Shown here in pieces: positions 16,540 to 25,373 of a stretch of DNA of 37,472 bases. This stretch comes from Hyphomicrobiales bacterium. GTDB taxonomy: Bacteria; Pseudomonadota; Alphaproteobacteria; Rhizobiales; Xanthobacteraceae. The notes beneath the pieces were generated by a model that was not told the DNA's origin, ran no database searches, and saw only the letters and a list, made by a program, of their open reading frames with translations. The stretch spans positions 1-37,472 of the forward strand of contig WHTP01000002.1 of assembly GCA_009377695.1 (NCBI GenBank). Direction: 5' to 3'. Position numbers and translations under genes: made by a program. Each line of letters starts with the position of its first letter. Position 1 is the first letter of the stretch.

Positions 16540-18436
16540 ATGCCGGACGTCGAAGATACTTCTGCCGACGTGAGTCATGACAAGTCTATTCTGCTCGACA
16601 CCAGCGTCGGGCTGCTACAGGAAGGCTATGCTTGGGTCACCAAGGTCCCTGCCGGATTCGGGCCAGGAGACACTCCCAACACCCCGACCGCGTCCAGATT
16701 GGTCCTGTACGAAGATGGTCGGGAGCTTGGACCATCGCACGCCCAACACGAGACAATTCGCCAGATCGGCGGTGGTGCTTACTCGCATTGGCATAACACG
16801 CTCTACTTCTCGACATCTGATCGCAGCGACCCGCGAACAAATCGTCGGAATTATCGGCTTGCTCTCGTATCGTTGAGGCTCGTTGTTATCGCGTTAGACG
16901 GCGCCGACCCTCAGACGCTGAGGCGATACATCGCAGACGGCCGCCTGCCCATGATCGCTAGGATCCTTGAGCGGTCGCGCGAGGCTGAAGTCCAGTCGGA
17001 GGGCGAACTCTTCATCAACAGCTTCTGGCCGTGCTTTGCCAGCGGACTGTCAGTCGGGTCGCACGGCGTTCATGCATTCCGACCGCTGCGTTCGGGAACC
17101 ATGCAGCTCGTCGAGCGCACGCACTACCCGGTCCGTACCCCGTTCTGGGAGATGGCGGCCCGCGCCGGTATTCGAACGTGCGTCCTGGACGGGCCATACT
17201 ATGGACCTCCGGCCGCCGAGAGCGGGCTCGAGAAGCTCACCTACGGTGGAATGGGGGCCGCATCCGCCGGCGCGGCCACCAGGCTCCCTGGGCCCGAACC
17301 TTATCCAGCACTTGCTTCGCCGCCACGGTCCTCACCCTTGCCCCATCGACGTGGAGACTGTTCTCACCGTTCAGGATTCGGCCGATATGGCGATGCTCCT
17401 ATGTGTTGGCGCTCGCAAGCGCGCGGCCATTGTCAACGATCTGATCCGGATGACCAATCCGGAACTGCTTGTTGCCCACTTTCCCGAGTTGCACACGGCC
17501 GCGCACCAGTGGCTGCACAACGAGACGCCCGATCACCGCTGCTACGATGCTGCGTTGGTGAGTGCGCTCGGCACGCCGATCCGACAGGTGTACGAAGCCG
17601 TTGACGGGGCCATCGGAAAGTTGGTCGAGCAATTGCCGCCGGAGACAACCGTTTTGCTGGTTTGCCTCGGGGGCGTGCGTGTGACCCACGGAGGGGCTTA
17701 TCTCCTTCACGATCTTCTACATCGCCTCGGCTTGTCGGTTCTGGCAAGGCCCGGCGATCCCAAATCTTGGCGATACTTTCCGGAACCTGTCCGCAGGGCA
17801 TTGCGACGTTGCCGTGAGATCTGGACCGGTCACCGACTCTCCAACAGCGCGCAGCGCTTGAACCTCGATTGGTCGAAAACCCGCGCCTTTGCCTTGCCCT
17901 GGGCATATGATGGATATCTGAGAATCAATCAGCGCCGGCGCGAACCGTGCGGCATTGTTGCAGAGGGAGCGGAACGCGAGCAGGTCCTCGCCGAGATCGA
18001 GGAGGCCGTGCACTTGCTGCGACTCGCGGGCACCGATGAACCGGCCGCCAAAGCCGTGATCCGCGCCCAGAAAGAGTTTCCCGGAGCGGCGTCCTCAGAG
18101 CTGCCGGACCTGATGGTTTTGTGGAACAACGCGCGTCCCTTCGACGCTGTCGAGTCCGCGCAGGTGGGCCGCATCGAAAACCGCGATCCCGCCGGTCGTT
18201 CTGCGCACAGCTCGCTGGGCGGCATGTTTGCCTATGGGCCCCTGATCGCCGCTGGCCCAACAATTGGCGGCGTCCGCGATTTCGACATCGCGCCCACGAT
18301 CCTGGAGCTGCTGGGTATCAACGTCCCCCGCCATCTCGACGGCCATGCCATGTCCGAGCTGATCGCATCCGGACCGTCACGTCCAGGCGTTCGAGCGAGT
18401 AAGCACGTACCGGATAGCGCGGAGAAGACGCACTAA
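16540..18436 (+). pseudogene. Alkaline-phosphatase-superfamily phosphodiesterase/nucleotide-pyrophosphatase-like gene, frameshifted
   Basis: The start is the ATG at 16540, with GGAGG 9 nt upstream. Residues 1-110 form a separate module (GGGAYSHWHNTLYFSTSD). Then the superfamily begins: VVIALDGADPQTLRRY (first metal-ligand Asp), INSFWPCFASGLSVGSHGVH (nucleophile region). In frame 1 the sense ends around LEKLTYGG; the protein continues in the +1 frame as EWGPHPPARPPGSLG and runs intact to 18436 (HSSLGGMFAYGPLIAAG, RDFDIAPTILELLGI). Skipping one base near 17248 joins the halves into about 630 residues. The usual DHG of the family is replaced by CLGG in LLVCLGGVRVTHGG, so activity was doubtful even before the shift. 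It may be a recent pseudogene, a sequencing error or, less likely, programmed frameshifting. Confidence 0.75.
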
Positions 18437-18439
18437 TTT

Positions 18440-18651
18440 TTAGCTCTCGTGCCGCCCTGCACGGTCTGAGCCAGCACACCGGATTTCTTGCGTTTGGCGC
18501 AGGAACGGTAGGAGCAGCGTCAGCACTACCATCACCCATAGCACGTTCGCAAGCGATGGCGAGAACGCATCGAACGCAGGAAGTAGAAGTACATCTCGAA
18601 CAGCGGACCCATGATCGTACCGATGAGCATCGCGATCGGGAAAGGCTCCAT
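18440..18651 (-). pseudogene. Decayed C-terminal fragment of a second tctA
   Basis: Directly after the tctA stop (TGATG, one shared base) the minus strand reads MEPFPIAMLIGTIMGPLFEM. This matches the C-terminal region of the intact TctA (TAILIGIILGPLFEQ). After one frameshift around 18560-18580 the similarity continues as FSPSLANVLWVMVVLTLLLP against FSSVTANVLWGLVVLSILLP. The fragment therefore covers about the last 65-70 residues of a TctA paralogue in two frames, divergent from its neighbour. It looks like the leftover of a tandem or replaced tctA gene. Confidence 0.75.
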
Positions 18652-20174
18652 CAGTCTGACGTCGCGGCGACGGCGCGCGGCCGCCGCCTGAGCAACGGGC
18701 GGAGATAGGGGAGCAGGATCGACAGCACGACAAGCCCCCAAAGGACATTGGCCGTTACGGAGGAGAACAGAATGGTCAGGTCGCCCTGGCCAATTCGTAG
18801 CGCGCGCAGCAGATACTGTTCGAACAGCGGGCCGAGAATGATGCCGATCAGGATCGCGGTCACGTGATAATTGGTCTTGCGCGCGATATAGCCGAGCACG
18901 CCGAATGCCAGCGCGAGGCCCATGTCGAACACGTATTCGCGATTCGCGAACGCTCCGACCACCGTCAACGTCAGAATGAGGGGCACCAGGATCCGGGTTG
19001 GGATCAGCACGACCTGCCCCATGTAACGCGCGAGCGGCAGGATCGTGAACATCATGAGGATGTAGGACACTGCCATCGAAAAGAAGATGCCGTATGCGAT
19101 GTGCGGCGAGTCGATGAACAGGCGCGGCCCGAGGATGATCCCCTGGTACTGCAGCACGACCAGCATCACAGCAGCGGTGCTGCCGCCGGGGACGCCGATC
19201 GCCATCAGTGGAACCAGCGTTCCCGCTGTGACGCCGTTGTTGGCGGATTCGGGCGCGATGACGCCGGGCGGAAATCCTGTGCCATAGAGTTCCGGTGTCT
19301 TGGAGAAGGCCCTCGATTGCTGGTAGGCGACGAATGCGGCAATGCTGGCGCCGGCACCCGGCACGATGCCGATGAACAGCCCGAGAAATGCCGTCCATGT
19401 GATCTGCCACCAGTATTTGACAGTCATGCGGACGCCATCGAGTGTATCGGTCCAACGCGCTTCCTTGGATTCGGCCACCGCCGACTTCGGCACGATCATC
19501 TCGCGTTCGAGCATGATGAGCGCTTCCGAGACCGCAAACAGGCCAATGAGCGCCGGAACGAGTGGCAGACCGTCATAGAGCTCAAGGAAGCCAAAGGCCG
19601 CGCGTGGCGTCCCATAGATATGGTCGGTACCGATGGAGCCGAGCATCAATCCGAAGGCGCCAGCAATCAGGCCCTTGAGGATGTCGTCGGCGGCGATGGC
19701 CGCGATCAGGACCAGACCAAGCACCATCACGGCGACCATTTCGACGCTGCGCAAGTAGAGGCCGATCTGCGCGAGGAACGGGAGCAATGCAATGGTGGCG
19801 ATGCACGTGATGAGGCCGCCGATGGTCGAGGAGGTAAAGCAGATCACGAGTGCCTGCTGTCCCTGGCCCTTCAGCGTCATCTGATAGCCGTCGATCGTCG
19901 TCGCCGCAGCTCCGCCAGTGCCCGGCATATTGACCAGAATGGCTGGAATGCCCGCGCTCAGATGGGTGGCGCAGTACAGCGAGACCATGAAAGCGAGCGC
20001 CGCGTCGATCGGCAGAATCAGCGTTATCGGCAACAAGATAATGAGCGTGTTCTGGGCGCTGAATCCGGGAATGGCTCCGACCAAAAGGCCGAGCAGCACC
20101 CCCGGGATCATGACCCAGCTGAGCGCGAATGACTTGATCGTCAGGTCGAGAAAAAGTGCGGTATCCCAGCCCAT
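18651..20174 (-). CDS. tctA: Tripartite tricarboxylate transporter large permease subunit TctA
   Basis: A 507-residue, very hydrophobic protein with the TctA length and motifs: LLGLLVGAIPGFSAQNTLII near the N-terminus, SAGIPAILVNMPGTGGAAAT (substrate-site signature), and the repeated-half signature GLFIGIVPGAGASIAAFVAY with APESANNGVTAGTLVPLMAI. About 11-12 membrane segments are expected. It acts in the inner membrane with TctB and a periplasmic receptor, driven by an ion gradient. It starts 3 nt after the tctB stop. The substrate depends on the receptor, which is not intact in this operon. Confidence 0.95.
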   Translation of the reverse strand: MGWDTALFLDLTIKSFALSWVMIPGVLLGLLVGAIPGFSAQNTLIILLPITLILPIDAALAFMVSLYCATHLSAGIPAILVNMPGTGGAAATTIDGYQMTLKGQGQQALVICFTSSTIGGLITCIATIALLPFLAQIGLYLRSVEMVAVMVLGLVLIAAIAADDILKGLIAGAFGLMLGSIGTDHIYGTPRAAFGFLELYDGLPLVPALIGLFAVSEALIMLEREMIVPKSAVAESKEARWTDTLDGVRMTVKYWWQITWTAFLGLFIGIVPGAGASIAAFVAYQQSRAFSKTPELYGTGFPPGVIAPESANNGVTAGTLVPLMAIGVPGGSTAAVMLVVLQYQGIILGPRLFIDSPHIAYGIFFSMAVSYILMMFTILPLARYMGQVVLIPTRILVPLILTLTVVGAFANREYVFDMGLALAFGVLGYIARKTNYHVTAILIGIILGPLFEQYLLRALRIGQGDLTILFSSVTANVLWGLVVLSILLPYLRPLLRRRPRAVAATSD

Positions 20175-20177
20175 GGT

Positions 20178-20693
20178 CTATCCGAATAGCGGTTGCAGGA
20201 GGTGCTCGATCGGCCCGGCCGGGAGCTGCGTCTTGAGGAAGGCAATGAAGAGAAGATAGACGGCCGCGGCTGTTACGAACGAGACCCCGACCAGGGTCTT
20301 GATGTCCCGGACGCCGAGCACCCACATGAGTGCAAACATCGAAAACAGCAGTCCAAGCGTGGTCCCGAGCCACGGGATCGTGGCAACGAACACGACAAGG
20401 ATGAGCAGGACGGTGAGCCGCTTTTGGTGCCCTGCGGTCATCCGGCCGAACTCGCCGAAACTCATCGTACCGGCGCCTTCGCGCCAAAGGGCGATAATAC
20501 GAACGACCTGAATCGCGATCAGCGTGAGCAGCGTCAGCCCGATGACGGTGCCGTTGGCGCGCGCTTCCCAGACCACGTCGGACGTCGTCACTAGAAAATA
20601 GATCGTGAATCCGGCTGCCAGCACCGGAATAATGAGGTCGGCGCCAAGGGCCGGCTTTGGCTTGTCTTTGGCGCCGATGTTGTGCTCGCTCAC
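20178..20693 (-). CDS. tctB: Tripartite tricarboxylate transporter small subunit TctB
   Basis: A 171-residue membrane protein with four hydrophobic segments (ADLIIPVLAAGFTIYFLV; NGTVIGLTLLTLIAIQVVRI; LTVLLILVVFVATIPWLG; LGLLFSMFALMWVLG plus VSFVTAAAVYLLFIAFL). It ends in the TctB-like tail KTQLPAGPIEHLLQPLFG. The GTG start at 20693 has GAGGA 8 nt upstream. It is followed by tctA, the usual order in this transporter family. Confidence 0.9.
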   Translation of the reverse strand: MSEHNIGAKDKPKPALGADLIIPVLAAGFTIYFLVTTSDVVWEARANGTVIGLTLLTLIAIQVVRIIALWREGAGTMSFGEFGRMTAGHQKRLTVLLILVVFVATIPWLGTTLGLLFSMFALMWVLGVRDIKTLVGVSFVTAAAVYLLFIAFLKTQLPAGPIEHLLQPLFG

Positions 20694-20704
20694 GTCAAAG
20701 GTCC

Positions 20705-20902
20705 TCAGCTTCCGTTTGATTGCTTGTGGCTTCCGCCCCGCTTCGCGGTAAGCCGCCCTGACCGGTCGGGATCAGACGCCGAGGCGGTTCGGATAGGTCC
20801 GGGCGCCGGGCTGCCGAACGGTGAGATCGCAAGCAGGCCCGCCGTCGCGGCAAGACCGCCGCAAAATGCAGGGCGCGGCAGCTGCGATGAAATCGCTATC
20901 AT
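20705..20902 (-). CDS. Short exported ORF upstream of tctB, possibly a truncated receptor remnant
   Basis: A 65-codon ORF with a very good start: GGGGAG 6 nt before the ATG at 20902, then a plausible signal peptide (FCGGLAATAGLLAISPFG). After the signal region the sequence turns into a low-complexity charged tail without any Bug/TctC motif and stops 11 nt before tctB. tctC genes normally occupy this position, so I infer that the translation start and leader of a receptor survive while the mature part has been lost. A genuine small exported protein cannot be excluded. Confidence 0.4.
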   Translation of the reverse strand: MIAISSQLPRPAFCGGLAATAGLLAISPFGSPAPGPIRTASASDPDRSGRLTAKRGGSHKQSNGS

Positions 20903-21250
20903 GAGCGTCTCCCCTCGGGTCATTGTTGAAGGCAGGGGCCCTGCGGAAAGGTCGCCGCGAGCCAGATCCTCACCGTGCCACTATTATTCACATGTGCGAT
21001 AGCGCGCGAATAAGTCCGGCGTCAACAGGGCTTAGGCTGCGAGGCTGGCGCCGAACCAAGAGCATCGCCAAGGCCAAGGGTACTTGTCGGACCATTCTCG
21101 TTGGAGATTGGGCGGACGAACAGCGTCGGCGGCGCTGCCACCGCCTTGGACGATACGGTAGATCGCGATCAGCGGCACCCCGACGCGATGGCAACGTCCG
21201 TGGTTGTCGCCAGCTAGTAGCGAATTGTGCTCACGCGTACGCGCATGTGT
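20903..21250. other. Intergenic region between the LysR gene and the tct operon
   Basis: About 350 bp that must contain the promoter of the minus-strand tct operon. An interrupted inverted repeat TTATTC...GAATAA occurs around 20983-21013, surrounding the palindrome ACATGT. I see no convincing gene; the small plus-strand ORFs have no signature. Confidence 0.4.
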
Positions 21251-22174
21251 TCAGCTTGAGGCGGTCGAGCCCTCCATGACCGGCCGGCTCCTGGCGACGA
21301 ACTCTCCCGACAACCATTCGACAAAGACGCGGACCCGCGGCGAGAGCTGGCGACTATGAGGATAGAGAACCGATACCGGTGACGGCGAGGGCGGATAATC
21401 CGGCAGGACGGCGACAAGCGTGCCGCGCGCAAGCTCGTCAGCGACGCGGTAGCGCGGCACTTGGATCAAGCCCAGCCCCAGGTGGGCAGCCTCCACATAG
21501 CTATCGCTTCCCGCCATTGAGATCGAGCACGGGAGCGACACTGACCGCAACGCCCCTCCGACCGTGAACTCCAGCGGCAGGATTCCGCCGGTAGCGGAAG
21601 AGCGGAAGCCAATCATCTTGTGACCTGCCAGGTCGTCGATAGACTTCGGCAATCCATATTGCGCGATGTATGTTGCCGAGGCGCAGGTGACTTCCTGCAG
21701 CAGACCGATGCGCCGCGCGATCATATCGCTGTCTCGCAATTCGCCGACCCGAAGCACGCAGTCGATCCCTTCGCGGATGAGATCGACCAGGCGATCCCCG
21801 TCGCTCATAAAAAGTTCGATGCCGGGATAGCGCTCAAGGAATTTGGGGAGCCCGGGAAAGATAAACTGGCGTGCAAGGGTGCCGTGCACGTCGACATGCA
21901 GAAGGCCCGTCGGCTTCGAACCGGCAAACGCTGACTCGGCGTCTTCAAGCTCCGCGATCAATCGCACGCATCGTTCGTAGTACGCCTCGCCATCCAGCGT
22001 GGGACTGACGTGCCTCGTCGTTCGGTGCAGGAGCCGAACGCCAAGACGGGCTTCCAGACCCTTCACCGCGTCCGTCAGGGTGGAGCGAGGAAGTCCGAGG
22101 TCCTCAGCGGCCGCGGTGAAGCTGCGCCGTTCGACAATGCGAACAAACGCCTTCATGGCATCGAAGCGGTCCAT
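21251..22174 (-). CDS. LysR-type transcriptional regulator
   Basis: A 307-residue LTTR of standard length. The N-terminal winged helix-turn-helix is MKAFVRIVERRSFTAAAEDL followed by LPRSTLTDAVKGLEARLGVR and LLHRTTRHVSPTLDGEAYYE. The rest is the periplasmic-binding-protein-like effector domain, of the CrgA/DmlR-like branch judging by LLHVDVHGTLARQFIFPGLP. It is read in the same direction as the tct operon downstream and divergent from the small exported-protein gene, so either could be its target; LTTRs most often control the divergent gene. Confidence 0.92.
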   Translation of the reverse strand: MDRFDAMKAFVRIVERRSFTAAAEDLGLPRSTLTDAVKGLEARLGVRLLHRTTRHVSPTLDGEAYYERCVRLIAELEDAESAFAGSKPTGLLHVDVHGTLARQFIFPGLPKFLERYPGIELFMSDGDRLVDLIREGIDCVLRVGELRDSDMIARRIGLLQEVTCASATYIAQYGLPKSIDDLAGHKMIGFRSSATGGILPLEFTVGGALRSVSLPCSISMAGSDSYVEAAHLGLGLIQVPRYRVADELARGTLVAVLPDYPPSPSPVSVLYPHSRQLSPRVRVFVEWLSGEFVARSRPVMEGSTASS

Positions 22175-22220
22175 TATCCGAATATCCGAATAGTGATGTC
22201 AGATAATAGCCGATTATCCG
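22173..22220. promoter_or_regulatory. Candidate LysR operator between the divergent genes
   Basis: The 116-bp divergent region contains repeated TATCCG elements (22175-22180, 22183-22188 and 22215-22220). It also has the inverted repeat GATAAT (22202-22207) / ATTATC (22213-22218) with a 5-nt spacer. LTTR sites are typically interrupted dyads in such a position. The first element overlaps the lysR start codon, which would fit autoregulation. This is inference only. Confidence 0.45.
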
Positions 22221-22290
22221 CAAACGAGAAAGGTCTACCTCCATGGCCATCGGGCTCGTCGCGATGCCCGACGAAAAAGGAGAGACTGCC

Positions 22291-22542
22291 ATGTTGACCA
22301 AGACCATTCATGCTCTGACGACGGCCCTCGTGCTCGCCGCATCGCCTGCTCTCGCCATGGACGACAGCGCCCGGTCGGCCTTTGCCATTCCCGACCGCGT
22401 GACCAGCACCCATGCGATGCAGGCTTACGCATCCGCGAACCACAATCCCGTCGTTCGCGGCCGTCCGCGGGTCGTGCGCCCGTTCACAAAAGCCGAGCGG
22501 CTCTGGTTTCAGACCGCGCAAGGTTATGAGGACCGGTTCTGA
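22291..22542 (+). CDS. Small exported protein of unknown function
   Basis: An 83-residue protein with a Sec signal peptide (ALTTALVLAASPALA, cleavage near residue 22). The mature part, about 60 residues, is basic and has no recognised domain (VRGRPRVVRPFTKAERLWFQ). The start at 22291 is preceded by AAGGAGAG at 7 nt spacing. The ORF is open further upstream, but only this start gives a leader. A perfect terminator hairpin follows. It is divergent from the LysR gene and therefore possibly its regulated target. Confidence 0.75.
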   Translation: MLTKTIHALTTALVLAASPALAMDDSARSAFAIPDRVTSTHAMQAYASANHNPVVRGRPRVVRPFTKAERLWFQTAQGYEDRF

Positions 22543-23222
22543 TCCAACACGAAGAGGCCAGCCCCGCGAGGGCTGGCCGCTTCTGTACGCAGCCGTGGCC
22601 GCGGGCGGCTCGCACATCCGATCAAGCTCGTCGTTCCTCGCGCTCAGCTCTTCCACCACGCCAGCGTCCGTCCGGCGACCCGGCATCACATTTGGTGCGG
22701 CGCTGCGCGAGGAGAGCGATGTCGACCCTCGGTTTGGCGGCTTCCTGAATGCGGATCTTTGCCGAATACGTGGTGCCGGTGATGCCGATGCCGGGTCCAT
22801 CGAAGATGGATTTCATCGACAAGCCGGACCCGCTTTTGAAACAGCCTTGGTATCAAAGGTGTCGGAGAAGTCGCGATGACTGGCGTCGCCCCCGGCGATC
22901 GATCGCCAATGCCATTTGTCATGCAACCGGCCGTCGCCGCGATCTTCCCGCATCGAGCGCCTGCTGTAGCGCCGATAGCGACGGGCGTTGTCAGCGCGCC
23001 GAGGGCGCCGCTGCACGTTGGCTCAAGCAATCCCTGTTTGCGCAGAGGCCGCCATCGGCGCGCCGCGTGAGCGTAACGCTGGCGCGCCACAGTCGATGAA
23101 GATGGGCACTACTGGTCCGCCGTGGCACTATGATGTCGGAGCCCATCGATCGCGCCAACCGGTGATCCTGCGACGGCCTGCGATCTCGCGCTACGCCCAG
23201 TCGGAGGGGCCGCGTGGCTCCC
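22543..23222. other. Gene-poor region
   Basis: About 680 bp after the small exported-protein gene. Apart from the terminator at 22556-22578 and one member of a 17-bp direct repeat (23092-23108), I recognise nothing. Several 60-150-codon ORFs overlap on both strands, but none keeps a protein-like composition or a known motif; frames broken by stops suggest decayed coding sequence. Confidence 0.45.
22556..22578 (+). terminator. Terminator hairpin of the small exported-protein gene
   Basis: A 9-bp perfect stem GGCCAGCCC/GGGCTGGCC with a 5-nt loop lies 14 nt after the stop and is followed by CGCTTCT. It is a good hairpin with a weak U-tract. Confidence 0.75.
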
Positions 23223-24821
23223 TCACATCCGCCCAGCGTTCCCGAGCACCGCGATCGTCCGTAATGCGATATCGCGCATCAGCCCGATCTCGGTCATATC
23301 ACGTCCGTCGGCGAGTGCCTTTGCAACGAGCGCGAGCTCGCGCCAGCATAGATCGGCCTCGGGAGGCGCCTCGCGCATCCATAGGGCCGTGCGCAGAACG
23401 ACTTCGGCCCATCTGTCACGATGCTGTGCAATGAGGCTCTGCAAGAGATAGCGGGCAAGCTTCGCGCGATCACGGGAGCCCGCGCTCTCCACTACTTGTG
23501 CGACCTGTGGGTCATCCTCGAACCAAGATTGTGCGACGGCCTCGAGGTCGGCCAACTCGTCGCTCTTCCGTAGCACCGATGCGAGCGCCGCGGGCTCGCA
23601 CATCGCCTTCGGGACCTCGCCGATCAACCCGGCAAGCGCTTGACCAAAGGCCATCCGCGCGGGTTGCCAGTCGGCACCACCGATCGTCTCGGCAATTTGA
23701 AGCAGACCCAACGGGGGCGCTTCCCGTTTCTCTGTGCTGAGCGCCAAATGGTGCGTCACGGTGCGGTCGAGATACGGCCGGGATACCGCCAGCGTAGGGG
23801 CATCCATCGCTGCGCCCGCCAAGCTCGCCTCGATCTGGCGGCGCGATTCCGGCTCGCTACTCCAAGCGTCCGCAATCCCACCTTTAGTCAGGAGCGACGA
23901 GATCCGCTTCTTCCGTCCGGCCGGTGACACCAGCAGGAAACCTTGCACAGTAGTGCCGTCGATGGCGGTGGCGACAACTGACTCGATGCTGCCCGCCTCC
24001 CATTGCGCGCAATCGATCCCAGCCGCCCGCGCCTTGCGGATGACGGCGTCGACTTCGGCTCGTTCGTCCTCGGGCCGCCAATTGCGCATCGCAATCAGTC
24101 GCCGAACATCTGTCGGGGCCAAGGAGGCGGCGACCTGGCCAAGCGTTCCGGCAACCGCGCGGCGAACAGCCGAATCTGGATCGAGGAGGAACAGGACCGC
24201 GGCGCTGCGCGCTTCGGGGATCTCGGCGAACGCAAGAGCACCGGCCAAAGCGCCGCGGGTTTCTGCCGGCATGGCATGGCTGCTTTCGATCAGCGAGCCG
24301 ACAGTCATGAAGGGATCGCCGCCGCAAGCTTCAAGAATGCCGTGGAGAGCGGCGTGGACGTCGGTCGGAAGCGGCACGCCCTCGTTTTGATCGATCGGGC
24401 GCTCGGCCGACGCCGCGACAAACTCCGGCGATGCCGGGATCTTCGATTGGTGCAGGGCTCCTCCCACGAAGGCGAGCATGCGCCCATCGACCTGTCCCGC
24501 CTCGACTTGCGCGACGACGTCGGCCTGAAAATCGGCGATCAGTTTGGCCGCATCCGCGTAGCCCCGATCCGTGCGATAACGTAGATGCTCAAGTAGCCGT
24601 TGCAGCAGAAACAGATAACCGATGGCAAGCGCCTCTTCCTTGCCAGCTGGTGGCATGTGGCGGGCCGCGCCCCTGAAAGCCGCAAAGATTTCGTGCGGGG
24701 AGCTTTCGCAGTATTGATCGAGGTCGTCGCTGAACGGAGGCGGCCGGCCTTTGGCGATCGCGCGCGCGATCCGTCTCGCATAGTCATCCGTCAGCGAAGA
24801 CTTTGGCTGGGCTCGGGTCAT
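23223..24821 (-). CDS. HEAT-repeat-like protein of unknown function (532 residues)
   Basis: The start is ATG 24821 with GGAGG 8 nt upstream. The protein is alpha-helical and Ala/Leu-rich without signal or membrane segments. Residues about 150-270 look like HEAT repeats (ARSAAVLFLLDPDSAVRRAV; GTLGQVAASLAPTDVRRLI). A middle region (VATAIDGTTVQGFLLVSPAG, RISSLLTKGGIADAWSSEPE) precedes a second helical half ending in MRDIALRTIAVLGNAGRM. The N-terminus has the acidic segment PPFSDDLDQYCESSPHEIF. I recall similar HEAT proteins annotated only as hypothetical. It stands alone, between a gene-poor region and a toxin-antitoxin locus, and a 17-bp direct repeat lies on each side. Confidence 0.75.
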   Translation of the reverse strand: MTRAQPKSSLTDDYARRIARAIAKGRPPPFSDDLDQYCESSPHEIFAAFRGAARHMPPAGKEEALAIGYLFLLQRLLEHLRYRTDRGYADAAKLIADFQADVVAQVEAGQVDGRMLAFVGGALHQSKIPASPEFVAASAERPIDQNEGVPLPTDVHAALHGILEACGGDPFMTVGSLIESSHAMPAETRGALAGALAFAEIPEARSAAVLFLLDPDSAVRRAVAGTLGQVAASLAPTDVRRLIAMRNWRPEDERAEVDAVIRKARAAGIDCAQWEAGSIESVVATAIDGTTVQGFLLVSPAGRKKRISSLLTKGGIADAWSSEPESRRQIEASLAGAAMDAPTLAVSRPYLDRTVTHHLALSTEKREAPPLGLLQIAETIGGADWQPARMAFGQALAGLIGEVPKAMCEPAALASVLRKSDELADLEAVAQSWFEDDPQVAQVVESAGSRDRAKLARYLLQSLIAQHRDRWAEVVLRTALWMREAPPEADLCWRELALVAKALADGRDMTEIGLMRDIALRTIAVLGNAGRM

Positions 24822-25141
24822 CGCCGCTACCTCCACGAATCGCACAATGGTAGCCGGAAGTTGCGTCTCGACCTTGTCAAAGTCGCGGCAATCCACTGCG
24901 CAAGAACCGCGTCCTTGGCGGCGGTAGGCTCGAGCCAAGGGCGAACGTGGTCGATGAAGATGGGCAATATGCTTCGCAGTGGCGCCAGATGCCGACCGGC
25001 GGGCCACGCCTCAGCTCGCGTACATCGCCAAAGCCACTCGCGCCCCCACCGCGGCGGCTGTTGCGAATCATGATTTTGGCATCGCCCCGCGCGCCAAGTT
25101 CGAGTAAGGTCAGTTTGCAGAAACGGAGTGGCCAATCGACC
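24822..25141. other. Spacer between the HEAT-like gene and the antitoxin gene
   Basis: 320 bp read divergently on both sides. A minus-strand frame starting at 25143 (MVDWPLRFCKLTLLELGARG) and another ending at 24827 (DHVRPWLEPTAAKDAVLAQW) look partly protein-like but are in different frames. I regard them as possible remains of one small gene upstream of the HEAT-like gene. The second copy of the 17-bp repeat is at 24950-24966. Confidence 0.4.
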
Positions 25142-25372
25142 ATGACGGAACATCCTCGCATCGCGCTCGCCCCCGACGTGCTCGCCGGTAAGCCTGTCAT
25201 CCGCGGGACGCGGCTGTCCGTCGAATTCGTGATCGGCTTGATGGCCGGCGGTTGGAGCGAAGCCGACATCCTGGGCAATTACCCGGGCGTCACGCACGAC
25301 GACATCATCGCGTGCCTTGCCTATGCGCGCGACACGTTAAGCTCGGAGAAGGTATTCCCGAGCGCAGCCTGA
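25142..25372 (+). CDS. DUF433-family antitoxin
   Basis: A 76-residue protein with the DUF433 pattern: RIALAPDVLAGKPVIRGTRL, then VEFVIGLMAGGWSEADILGN, then YPGVTHDDIIACLAYARDTL. The fold is a helix-turn-helix related to VapB45-type antitoxins, and it usually precedes a DUF5615 PIN-like toxin. That is exactly the case here, with a toxin frame starting 2 nt after the stop. It is likely autoregulatory. Confidence 0.9.
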   Translation: MTEHPRIALAPDVLAGKPVIRGTRLSVEFVIGLMAGGWSEADILGNYPGVTHDDIIACLAYARDTLSSEKVFPSAA

Positions 25373-25373
25373 T

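Noticed and set aside
16967..18436. 489-codon plus-strand ORF as an independent gene
   Set aside because: Its first 90 residues are out of frame with the protein; it is the second half of the frameshifted phosphodiesterase.
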